A program made the translations under genes and the position numbers. This document shows positions 25,564 through 35,400 of a DNA stretch of 64,000 nt, in pieces (position 1 is the stretch's first letter; every line of letters begins with the position of its first letter). Location: NCBI RefSeq assembly GCF_024138675.1, contig NZ_CP090959.1:3069501-3133500 (forward strand). Reading direction: 5' to 3'. The notes below the pieces were generated by a model. It saw only the letters and a list, made by a program, of their open reading frames with translations. It was not told the origin of the DNA and did no database searches. Source of the stretch: Simiduia sp. 21SJ11W-1 (GTDB lineage: Bacteria > Pseudomonadota > Gammaproteobacteria > Pseudomonadales > Cellvibrionaceae).

Positions 25564-28500
25564 ATGGAACGCGCCAGCCAATGGATTTCTGAACGCTTCG
25601 AAAACCTGGTTCAACAAGCCACAACAGACACCCAAAAACTCGCCTTCGACCTGCTAATTGTGGGCAGCGGTTACGGTGGCGCCATCGCTGCGGCCACCCT
25701 GGCCGGCAGCACCCACAATGGCAAACCCCTGCGCATTGCGGTACTTGAACGCGGCGATGAATTTCTTACCGGCATGTTTCCAAGCGCCATGGAAGAGCTG
25801 CCCACCCAGGTGCGGGGCCTGGCGGGCAACAACGCCTTTGGCCAGCGCCAGGGGTTGTTTGATATTCGCGCCAACGGCGACATGAACGTGCTCACCGCCA
25901 ATGGCCTGGGCGGCGGCTCGCTCATTAACGCAGGCGTCATGGCCAAGCCCTCGGCCCGGGTGTTCAACCAGCAGTGGCCGGCGGCCCTGCGCGAAGCACA
26001 GGCGCTGGATTTCACCCGCACAAGCCAACTGCTGGGCGCCACCGATGCCGAAGGCCAGGCCAACACCATTGAGCGCGCAGCCCACATACCACAGAAGTAC
26101 CACCAACTGAGAAAACTGGCGCCCAATCAGGCCAGTGCCGCGCCCATTACCGTGGCGCTCACCGACGGCGACAATCAGGCCGGTGTGAGTATGAGCGCCT
26201 GCAACCAATGTGGCGACTGCGCCACCGGCTGCAATCAGGGCGCCAAAAACTCGCTGGATGTGAATTTGCTGGTACAGGCCAAGCGTAAGGGCTGCGAGCT
26301 CTACACGGGCGTGAGCGTCTCAAAACTGCAAAAGCAGGCCGATGGCAGCTGGTGCTTGGCCTGCTACTACACCCACGACAAATTGCGCGCTGGCCAAAAA
26401 AAGCCCATAGAACTGCACGCCCAGAAGGTGATTCTGGCGGCGGGCACACTGGGCAGCACCGAAATTTTAATGCGCTCGGCCAGTGATGCCCTGCCACTTT
26501 CGCGCAGGCTTGGGCAGGGGTTTTCCGGCAATGGCGATGCCATCGTTGTGGGCTACAACCAGCGCGAGGCGGTGAACGCCATCGCCTGGAGCAAAGACAA
26601 GCCCAGCAGCCGGGCCGTGGGGCCAACCATCACCGGCATGATTGATCTGCGCGATCAGGCAACGCCGTTGATCATTGAGGAAATGGCCGTGCCCGCCCCC
26701 ATGGCGCGCATTTTTGCCGAGCTCTATACCACCACCAACAGCCTGCATAACCTCGGCGAGCCAGATAACGACGATCACCCCCGCGACCAACCGAAAAACG
26801 ACCCGCTGTCGCTCAATCGCAAACACCTGGGCCACACGGCCCTTTATGCCGTGATGAGTGATGATGGCGCCGGCGGCTCATTGGAGTGGCCCGCAGATCC
26901 AGCCACCCTTGCCAGCGCCCAAAGCCTGCCCGAAGGCGCCCTGCAGGTGCGCTGGCCCGAAGTTCGCAACAACAAACTATTTGAAAAACACATTTGCCAG
27001 CTGCGCAAACTTGCCGCCAAGCACCTAGGCGGGCGCATACTCAGCAACCCCGCCTGGAACCCGCTACCAGACAACATGGCCAGCCTGTTTGACAGCGAAA
27101 AAGGCCCGCTGCTTACGGTGCACCCGCTCGGCGGGTGCGCCATGGCCGATGATGCCCAGCAAGGCGTGGTGAACCACTTGGGGCAGGTGTTTAACGCAGG
27201 CCCCGAAGGCGGCCTGCACGAGGGGCTGGTAGTGCTGGACGGCGCCATTATTCCCACCGCACTCGGCATCAACCCGGCGCTCACCATCGCGGCCCTCGCC
27301 CTGCGTGCAGCCGAGCAGCTGCAAAGCCTGTGGCAATGGCAGGCAGCCACAGCAAAGGCCGATAAAGCGAACCCCTTAACGCTGCGCCCGCGCTGGCGCG
27401 ATACCGACTTTCCACAAACCGGGTGCGCCACCGAAATAGAAGTTAACGAGCGCCTCAATGGTGAAATCACCCTGCAAACCCGCCAGGGCAAGCAGCGCTA
27501 TATTGCCGAGCTGACCTTAAGCTTTGCCCCAAAGGCCGCCGAGGATTACTTCTGGACCGAGGGCGAAGACGAGCCGCAAAAACGCAAAGTACACCTTAAG
27601 CGCGCGGCCGATGGCAGCGCCTTGAGCGAGCTGCGCCTGTTCGAACCCGGCGAATGGCACGCCCTGATGCGCGCCAAAGCCACCGAGGCCGAAATGGCCG
27701 CGCAGGCCAAGCTCATTGCGCCGGTAAGCGGCGAGCTTGAAATCATGCACCGGCAAGCGCGTACGGCGCGCGCGCGCGTAGTGAAAGCGGCCGCCGCCTA
27801 CATTGTGAACCGCGGCCTGCGCGATTTTGCAGACGCCGCCAGCGCCCGCGTGCGCGGCTGGCTTTACCGGGCGCCGGCGCCACGCACGAGTGTGGTCCAA
27901 AAAATACGCGACCTGTGCACCCTGGCCAGCCACTCGGGGCAGGTGCGGCTATTTGAATACCGGCTGCAAGTGCACCGCCCGGAGGGCGGCAAGGGGGGCT
28001 GGCCTGCGCCTTTTAGCGCATTTGAAAGCGCGCCAACCCATGAAATTCACGGTGAAAAACACATCACCTACACCTGCGCCGCCAACCCTATTCAGCAACT
28101 GTCGGAACTCAGCATTACCCGCTTTCCCGGCTGCAGCCAAAAAGCCGTCACGCTGGCCTTCGACAATCGCTACCTGGCCCGGCGCGACAAGCCGCTGCTG
28201 CGCATTGTGAAGCAGGCGAATTTAGTACGAGGGTTTACTGACCTGCTCTCGTTTCACTGCTTTTTTGTGCGCCTGCTGATTCACACCCACGTGTGGACCT
28301 TTCGCAAGCCAGACGCCCCCGTGGCGCGCCAACCGCGGCGGCTGGCAGGCCCGCTAACCGGCCTGCCCGCGCCCGAAATCCGTGAGCTGGAAGTAGACAG
28401 GCTAGAGAACGGCCTGCCCATTCACATTCGCCTGACCCGCTACCCCAACCCAAGTGCCAAAGACAAAACACCGCTGGTGATGCTGCACGGCTACTCGGCC

Positions 28501-31149
28501 TCCAGCACCACCTATGCGCACCAGGCGCTGGATACCAGTGCGGCGGCCTATTTTCACAAGGCCGGGCGCGACATCTGGCTGGTGGATTTGCGCACCTCCT
28601 GCGGCATGCTCACGGCCATGCTGCCCTGGCACTTTGAAGACGTGGCCTTTAAAGATATTCCCTTGGCGTTCAGTGAAATACTGTCTATTACCCGGGCCTC
28701 CCAGTGCGATGTTATTGCCCATTGCATGGGGGCGGCCATGCTCAGCATGGCTGTGCTACAAAAGCCACCGGCGGGTGCCCCCTACTTCAAAATGCGCAAC
28801 GAGCTGCCCGATAAGTTGCGCCACGTGGCCCTGAGCCAGGTAGGCCCCAAGGTCAGCTTCAGCCCAGACAACATGACCCGCGGCTACCTGTTAAAAAATG
28901 TGCGCCACCTGCTGGGCAACCTGCCCTACCAGTTCCGCCCGAGCGATGCGCCCTCTATGGCGGAATCGGTATTAGACAGGCTCTTGCAGGCACTGCCCTA
29001 CCCGCGCGCAGATTTCGCCCGTGAAAACCCGCTACTGCCCGGGCGCAAGGTGCGCTGGTCGGCCACCCGCAGGCGCATTGATGCCCTGTTCGGGCGCGCC
29101 TTCAGCTTGCAAAACATGCCCGACCGGTTGCTTGATCACATAGACGACATTTTTGGGCCGCTGTCGCTCGGCACCCTCGCGCAAACCATTCACTTTGCCT
29201 TGCAAGAGCAAATCACCAACTACCAGGGCGAGAACTGCTACGCCACGCGCGAGAACTTTGCCGAGCGCTGGCGCTTTAATACCCTCACCCTGCACGCCGC
29301 CGACAGCGGCCTGGCCGACGTAGGCACGGCCACCCTCATGGCCTCGGCACTGGGCAACCTTGAACGGGACGGCCCACCCGTAAGCACCCGGCACCACATC
29401 TTCGAGGGCTTTGGCCACCAGGATCTGCTTATCGGGCGCGGGGCCAATAAGGTATTCAAGGAAATTAAGCGGTTTTTCGACGCGCCCGCGCGCTATCAGC
29501 AACCCGAAGCCAGCAAGGCACGGGTGCGCCTGGCGCCCACCGTAGCGCTGGATGCACCGGCGCTGGGGCCGGTGATTGGCCCGGCCACCGCCTGCCAACT
29601 GCCGGTAATGCTTGGGGTAGACGCCGCCGGGCGCGCGCCCGAGTACCTGCTGTTTGTGCGGCTCGACCAACAAGGCCAGCCCACGGGCACCCTGGCCGCC
29701 GATGCGCCAGGCCTCAGCGAACACTTTCAACTGCACTACGCGCACCCTGTACGCCATCAGTGGATGAAGTTCTTACTGCCGGTGGCTGCGGCCAATGCGG
29801 CAGCGCAGCGCTGGCTGCCGATTTTGGTACACGATTATGCCGAGCCCTTGGCCCAGCTGCCGGTACACGCAGCACTGCCGGCCAACCTGCTCACCCTGTT
29901 CAATGAAACCCGCAGCACTGAAATTGGCGCCCGGGTGAAAGCCACACTGGCCCGGGTACTGCCGGCCTGCGCCAAAGATCTAGCCGCAGGGCTCGCCCGT
30001 GCGCAGGCCTGCCAGCTGCACTGGCCCGCCCCGCGCACCGGCAGCATTGAGCTGGCGGTAGCGGCCTGCCAGTACCCGGCCATGCTGTTCGATCACGCCT
30101 GCGCCTACCGCTCCTACGAGCGCCTGGGCGAGCGGCTGCACAAGGGCGCATCGCCATCGCTGATGCTGCTCATCGGCGATCAGGTATACGTAGACCCAAC
30201 CGCCGGCATGGCAGATGCCCAAACCTATCACGAGCGCTATGTGGCGCCCTACCACGAGTGGCTAAAACAGCCCCCCGTGCGCGATGTGTTGCGCAGGCTG
30301 CCCAGCTACATGATGCCCGATGATCACGAGATCGCGAACGACTGGGATCAGCAGCAAGGCCAAACCCAGCACTACGCCCAGTGGACGCCCGCACGCAGCA
30401 GCTACCTGTTGTTCCAGCGCCAGGCCAATATCATGCCCGCGCCCAACAACCGCTGCCAACCGTTGGAAAACACCCCGGCCGAGCCACCCACGCCACCGCT
30501 TTGGCAAACCCTAAGCCACCAGAAGCTTGCGCTCTTTCTGGCCGATAGTCGCACCGAGCGCAGCGGGCGCACCCCCGCCAAACCGGCCCAGCCGCTCATG
30601 CTGCCAGCCCAGTTTGATGCCCTGAAAGCCTGGCTGTTGGCAACGCCTGCCGAACAGCCCAAGCTTGTGGCCACCGCCTCCATGCTGCTGCCGCGCCGGT
30701 TGCGCTCGGTCACAGGCAGTGGCGCTGCCTGCCAGTCAGATGCCTGGGATGGCTACCCGCAACAGCTGCATGCACTGCTGGCCTTCATTGCCGAGCAGCG
30801 CATTCAAAACCTGTTGTTTGTCTCGGGCGATGAACATTTATCCAACTGCGTGACCATCACCTTCAATACGCCCGACGGCCCGCACCGCTGCTACTCCATT
30901 CATTCCTCGGCACTCAACGCACCCCTGCCGTTTGTGAACACCCGGCCAGAGGAGCTTGCCGGCAATGAGACCTTTGTGCTGAACACACCCAACGCCAACA
31001 TCAGCTGCAATGTGGCCACCGAGTATTTCCCCGGCGACGGATTTGCACTGCTTAAACTGGAAGAAACCGCCGCAGGCCGCTGGCGCTTTAAGTGTGAATT
31101 TGATCGCGAGCAAGGCACGCGCGCGCCCGTTGAGGGGCACTGGGAGTAA
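25564..31149 (+). CDS. Giant fusion: GMC oxidoreductase, alpha/beta hydrolase and PhoD-like phosphatase
   Basis: 1861 residues in one open frame with AGGA before the ATG. Residues about 25-600 form a cholesterol-oxidase-like GMC flavoprotein: DLLIVGSGYGGAIAAATLAG, LGGGSLINAGVM, an unusual Cys cluster CNQCGDCATGCNQGAKNS near 213, and the C-terminal LGINPALTIAALALRAAE. Residues about 600-900 are a linker or beta domain. Residues about 940-1320 are an alpha/beta hydrolase with VMLHGYSAS, the nucleophile elbow IAHCMGA with Cys where Ser is usual, and a late His in EGFGHQD. Residues about 1480-1861 resemble PhoD/metallophosphatase: LLIGDQVYVDP, MPDDHEIANDWD, VSGDEHLSNC. No signal peptide is seen. 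Steroid, lipid or other hydrophobic substrates are possible; none is proven. Confidence 0.88.
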   Translation: MERASQWISERFENLVQQATTDTQKLAFDLLIVGSGYGGAIAAATLAGSTHNGKPLRIAVLERGDEFLTGMFPSAMEELPTQVRGLAGNNAFGQRQGLFDIRANGDMNVLTANGLGGGSLINAGVMAKPSARVFNQQWPAALREAQALDFTRTSQLLGATDAEGQANTIERAAHIPQKYHQLRKLAPNQASAAPITVALTDGDNQAGVSMSACNQCGDCATGCNQGAKNSLDVNLLVQAKRKGCELYTGVSVSKLQKQADGSWCLACYYTHDKLRAGQKKPIELHAQKVILAAGTLGSTEILMRSASDALPLSRRLGQGFSGNGDAIVVGYNQREAVNAIAWSKDKPSSRAVGPTITGMIDLRDQATPLIIEEMAVPAPMARIFAELYTTTNSLHNLGEPDNDDHPRDQPKNDPLSLNRKHLGHTALYAVMSDDGAGGSLEWPADPATLASAQSLPEGALQVRWPEVRNNKLFEKHICQLRKLAAKHLGGRILSNPAWNPLPDNMASLFDSEKGPLLTVHPLGGCAMADDAQQGVVNHLGQVFNAGPEGGLHEGLVVLDGAIIPTALGINPALTIAALALRAAEQLQSLWQWQAATAKADKANPLTLRPRWRDTDFPQTGCATEIEVNERLNGEITLQTRQGKQRYIAELTLSFAPKAAEDYFWTEGEDEPQKRKVHLKRAADGSALSELRLFEPGEWHALMRAKATEAEMAAQAKLIAPVSGELEIMHRQARTARARVVKAAAAYIVNRGLRDFADAASARVRGWLYRAPAPRTSVVQKIRDLCTLASHSGQVRLFEYRLQVHRPEGGKGGWPAPFSAFESAPTHEIHGEKHITYTCAANPIQQLSELSITRFPGCSQKAVTLAFDNRYLARRDKPLLRIVKQANLVRGFTDLLSFHCFFVRLLIHTHVWTFRKPDAPVARQPRRLAGPLTGLPAPEIRELEVDRLENGLPIHIRLTRYPNPSAKDKTPLVMLHGYSASSTTYAHQALDTSAAAYFHKAGRDIWLVDLRTSCGMLTAMLPWHFEDVAFKDIPLAFSEILSITRASQCDVIAHCMGAAMLSMAVLQKPPAGAPYFKMRNELPDKLRHVALSQVGPKVSFSPDNMTRGYLLKNVRHLLGNLPYQFRPSDAPSMAESVLDRLLQALPYPRADFARENPLLPGRKVRWSATRRRIDALFGRAFSLQNMPDRLLDHIDDIFGPLSLGTLAQTIHFALQEQITNYQGENCYATRENFAERWRFNTLTLHAADSGLADVGTATLMASALGNLERDGPPVSTRHHIFEGFGHQDLLIGRGANKVFKEIKRFFDAPARYQQPEASKARVRLAPTVALDAPALGPVIGPATACQLPVMLGVDAAGRAPEYLLFVRLDQQGQPTGTLAADAPGLSEHFQLHYAHPVRHQWMKFLLPVAAANAAAQRWLPILVHDYAEPLAQLPVHAALPANLLTLFNETRSTEIGARVKATLARVLPACAKDLAAGLARAQACQLHWPAPRTGSIELAVAACQYPAMLFDHACAYRSYERLGERLHKGASPSLMLLIGDQVYVDPTAGMADAQTYHERYVAPYHEWLKQPPVRDVLRRLPSYMMPDDHEIANDWDQQQGQTQHYAQWTPARSSYLLFQRQANIMPAPNNRCQPLENTPAEPPTPPLWQTLSHQKLALFLADSRTERSGRTPAKPAQPLMLPAQFDALKAWLLATPAEQPKLVATASMLLPRRLRSVTGSGAACQSDAWDGYPQQLHALLAFIAEQRIQNLLFVSGDEHLSNCVTITFNTPDGPHRCYSIHSSALNAPLPFVNTRPEELAGNETFVLNTPNANISCNVATEYFPGDGFALLKLEETAAGRWRFKCEFDREQGTRAPVEGHWE

Positions 31150-31166
31150 TGTAAGAAAGCAGTAAA

Positions 31167-31745
31167 CTAGGGGACTTTCGGTGTAGAAGTAGGCGTAGGT
31201 GTAGGCGCTGGTGTGGCAGGCAGCCTCTGGTAGTAGCCATCAAACAGGGTATGCCAGTCAGGCGCCTTGGCCCCGGTTGAGCGCGCCTGCCAATGCTGGC
31301 GCACCCGTCCATCAGGGCCTGCCGACCAGCTGATGCGGTGGTACTGCTGCCCGTCGGCACTCTCGCCTTCCAGCACCATCTTGCCCTCTGTCAGGCCGCC
31401 TTCCAACAACAGCAAGCCGCCCTGGTTATCTACCCAGGTTTGGTGCCAGCGCGAGCGTGCGGCATCAAAGAGTGTGAAACTCTGGCCGCTGTAACCTGTG
31501 GGTGTGTGGTAGCGCTCGTGCAATACACAGCCGTTTTCAATGGGCTGGATGTGGTTGTAACCGGCCAGGCGCCCGTCTGGCCGTAGCACTTGCCACTGGC
31601 CTAGCCAGAAATCGAACTGCCGGTATTGCGGGCCATCGCAGCCGGCGGCCCCGGCAGGCAATACCAGCAAGGCCGCGAGCCCCGGCGCACGCAAGCCACG
31701 CCAGAGCTTGCTCAAACAACCGGGTTTAACGGGGGGTATAGCCAT
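31167..31745 (-). CDS. Exported hypothetical protein (DUF1579-like features)
   Basis: About 192 residues from the chosen ATG. The N-terminus has a signal-peptide-like stretch (LRAPGLAALLVLPAGAAGC). The mature part begins YRQFDFWLGQWQVL and continues with NHIQPIENGCVLHERYH and SFTLFDAARSRWHQTWVDNQG. These resemble lipocalin-like DUF1579 proteins, which are uncharacterised. It ends with a Pro/Thr-rich tail (TPAPTPTPTSTP). The start overlaps the end of the upstream YSC84-like gene by 20 bases, so the two are probably one transcript. The frame is open to 31784, which would increase the overlap. Confidence 0.65.
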   Translation of the reverse strand: MAIPPVKPGCLSKLWRGLRAPGLAALLVLPAGAAGCDGPQYRQFDFWLGQWQVLRPDGRLAGYNHIQPIENGCVLHERYHTPTGYSGQSFTLFDAARSRWHQTWVDNQGGLLLLEGGLTEGKMVLEGESADGQQYHRISWSAGPDGRVRQHWQARSTGAKAPDWHTLFDGYYQRLPATPAPTPTPTSTPKVP

Positions 31746-32286
31746 ACTTTTGCCCGGCAATGGCCGCCTCATACATAAGCCCACCCTTGGCCACAGTCAT
31801 CACCGCCATGCCCTTGGTGTAACTGGCCTCGGCCTGCCTGGTGCGCTCGGCGTGCGAGCCGGTACTGGCACTTACGCCGGTGGTACTGGCCGAGGCCTGG
31901 GCGGCAGCGGTAATGGCGATCGCGCTGGCGCCGGCGCCAAATTCAAAGTTGCCGGAGGTAAAATCGTCGAAGGCGCGCTTGTCTTGCAGGAAGATAATCT
32001 GGCTGTAAGCCTGGCCGCCCATCTGCAAGCCTACCGAGAGCTGGGTCATGGAGGTTGAACCCACCACCTGCTCACCGCGATACACCCGGCCATTGCCGTG
32101 GGCCGCACCCACGCCCAGGCCCCCCTTCACAATGGAAGGAAACACCGCATAGGCGTAGGCACTGTCAAAAAACTTTTGCGCCACGGGTGATTGCTTAAAG
32201 GTGGCCAACGCATCGGAATACACATCGGCCCGGGCAACCATGGGCAACAGCATCACTAACAAAAAATACAGGGCTTTCAAACGCAT
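31726..32286 (-). CDS. YSC84/SYLF-domain protein, exported
   Basis: 186 residues. The signal peptide is MRLKALYFLLVMLLPMVARA. The mature protein has YAYAVFPSIVKGGLGVGAAHGNGRVY and TQLSVGLQMGGQAYSQIIFLQDKRAFDDF, a close fit to the SYLF (YSC84, lipid-binding) domain found in periplasmic or outer-membrane-associated bacterial proteins. The role is uncertain. An excellent AGGAGG six bases before the ATG at 32286 decides the start against a longer frame from 32364. Confidence 0.85.
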   Translation of the reverse strand: MRLKALYFLLVMLLPMVARADVYSDALATFKQSPVAQKFFDSAYAYAVFPSIVKGGLGVGAAHGNGRVYRGEQVVGSTSMTQLSVGLQMGGQAYSQIIFLQDKRAFDDFTSGNFEFGAGASAIAITAAAQASASTTGVSASTGSHAERTRQAEASYTKGMAVMTVAKGGLMYEAAIAGQKYGYTPR

Positions 32287-32414
32287 CACATACCTCCTGA
32301 TAGACAAACTCACCCGCGCGAGACTAACCCAACTGCACAGAAATAACAGTGAACCGGCCAGCAAGGCTTGGTTATTAGGCTAGTATTTATTGAACATCTG
32401 CGATTTTTCAGCCC

Positions 32415-35400
32415 ATGAAGACACCCACAGCCCTGACTGTCGGCATTACTGCATCACTGCTGTTGGGCACCCTCGCAGGCGCCTACACCGCCCATGAAAA
32501 CAGGCAGCTTGCAGAGCGCCAGCTCACGCGGCACACCCACCTGGCAGCCAATTTACTCTACAGCCAGATGCAGCAAATAGACCTCAAACTGCAGGCCTTG
32601 CAAGGCTTGGTCATGGGCGCAGGGCTAACCCCGCATACGATACCCGATCACGAACATCTGGGCCGCTACCTGGCCAATACCCCGCCGCTCGCAGGCTTTC
32701 CGCTGATACGCGGCTTTTGCCTGATCCAGCCGGTAGAGGCTCACCAAACAGAAGCGTTTGTGGCCCTGGCGCGCCAGCAAATACCAGACTTCACGCTCAA
32801 GCAATACGCTGACCACGAGGGTTCGCGTTTTGTGCTGACCTACATCGAACCGGTGGCAATCCTTGGCAATGCCTATGGGCTGGATTTAGCCTCAGAGCCC
32901 ATGCGCAAAGCGACACTTGAACGCGCCTTAGCGCTGGGGCGCGCACAGCTTACCCCGCCCTTGGCGAGCACCGGCAAAGCGCTGCATTCAACGCCCGATT
33001 ATTTAATAACCCTGCCCGTGCGGCTGCCAGAAGATCAGGCGCTACTGGGTTGGGTGGGCGCGCCTGTGTATACCGAGGATCTATGGCCCGCCATTACCAG
33101 CACCGATTGGATCACTTTCACCCTGCAAGACGGCGCAACAACCTTTAGCAACCGGCCGCAAAATCCTGCGCCCAAAACTGCAGAGAGCCTAGCCACTCGC
33201 CTGCTGTTGGGCAACTTTACAACTAGCCGCCCAGGCCAGCCGTTGAGCGCTGAAAAAACCTTCAAGGTGATGGGCCGGCAATGGCAATTACAGGCCATGC
33301 CAACGCCTGCGTTTTACCAGCAGCTCAACACGGCCTCGGTGGCTTACGCCGCGTTCTTGGCCAGTGTGTTGGGGCTAACTATTACGCTGCTCGGCCTTTA
33401 TGCAAGGCGCCGCCAGTTAGATAAGGAAGAGCTGGAAAGAAATCAACAAACGCTACTGGGCCAACTGATTGACGCCGCGCCCTGCGGCATGATGTTTATT
33501 GATCAGGACCATCGCTTTGTAGCCGTTAACCAACGCCTGTGCGACCTCACAGGCCACCCACGCGGAAAATTGATCAACGCCTACTTTCACTTGATCATGG
33601 GCAAAACCGATGCCGGTGAAAACCTGCTGGCCAACTCCACCAGCCAACCCTCGCACACGATTGGTGACATCAGCTTTGAGATGATGGCCAAGCGTGCAGA
33701 CGGCAGCCAGTTCCCGGCAGCGGTGGGGTTTTCAACCTTGGCGGTGGGTGAGCAACGCTACATAGTCGCCACACTGGATGATATCAGCGCCCGCAGGGCC
33801 ATCGAACAACGGGTACAAGATAGCGAATACCTGTTTCGCAGCCTGGCCAGTGCCATGCCACAGCACGTATGGATGGCAAACCAAGATGTTGGGCTGACAT
33901 TTATCAACTCACGGATGAAAAACTACTTTGGCCGCGAGTTGGATCAACTGCAAGTAAGGCACTGGCCCGAGATGATCCACCCGGAAGATTTAGCGGCCAC
34001 CCAATCTGCCTATGAATACAGCATAAAGCATAGTTCGGAGTTTGAAGCCGAGTGCAGGTTAAAACGCCATGATGGCCAGTACCGTTGGCACATCACCCGA
34101 GGCTACCCTATTGTTGACCAAAAAACACAAAAACTTATGTGGTATGGAACCAACACCGACATAAGCGACTATAAAAAAATTCAAATTGAAAGTCAGAATC
34201 ACGCAAAGAATACCCAAGCAATATTAGATAGCGTTGCTGACGCACTCATTACTATTGATGAGTCTGGCATCATGACAACTGTCAACCAATCAGCCACCAC
34301 AATGTTTGGCTACTCCGAGGCAGAGATGGTGGGTGAAAATGTCAGCCTAATCATGCCAGAACCTCACAAATCCATGCACAACCGTTACCTTGAAAAATAC
34401 CGGCGCACCCACGAAGGAAAAATCATCAGGCAGGTTTCAAATCTTGAAGGGCGACATAAAGACGGAATGCTATTTAAAATTGAATTACGGGTGGCCGAAA
34501 ACAATCAATTTGGAAAGCGCTACTTCGTAGGCATGATTCGCGACATCACAGAACGCTACTACAATGAAAAGCTGCTTGAATCCCAGGATAAAATACTCAG
34601 CCTAATTGCCCGCAATACTGAAATGCACATCATTCTTGATGAGCTAGTTCGTGACATTGAAAATCTCACCCCAGACCTACGAGCCTCCGTTCACACCTTA
34701 GACCCGAATAAAAACCGGCTCATGCACGCCGCAGCCCCATCACTCCCCGCCAACTACAACGCAGCCATGAACAACTTGGAAATTGGCCCAAAGTCAAGCT
34801 CATGTGGGGCAGCTGCGTTTTTTGGAAGACAAATTATTGTGGAAGACGTACTTAAAGACCCGACATGGAATGATTTCCATAATCTTACTGAAATAGGAGG
34901 GTTTCGCGCTTGCTGGTCTACCCCAATACTCGCCAAAAACGAACTGCTTGGTATATTTTCGCTTTACCTAAGCAAGCCACTATCTCCCTCAAGGCTACAT
35001 CAGCGCATTATCAATATGGCCACCCACGTGGCATCGCTTGCCATTAGCCACGAGCGCCGCGAAACCCAAATTCGGCAATTGGCCTTTTACGACTCGCTCA
35101 CCAAGCTACCGAATCGCTCGCTCGGGCTAGACAGGCTCACTCGCGCCATTGCCGATGCGCACCGGCGCGATGAAAGGTTGGCGGTAATCTTTATTGACCT
35201 GGACGGCTTTAAAAACATTAACGACAGCCTGGGCCACCATGTGGGCGACAAGCTGCTGGTGATGGCCAGCAACCGATTAAACGACTGTGTGCGCGAAAAC
35301 GACACCGTTGCACGCCTGGGTGGCGACGAATTTTTCGTCATACTAAACGGCACATCAGACAACATCGCCGATGTGGTTTCAGAGAAAATTCTGGCTGCCA

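Noticed and set aside
25654-29757. Long opposite-strand open frames within the giant fusion gene
   Set aside because: They mirror the GC-rich codons of the sense gene and show no recognisable domain or ribosome-binding site.
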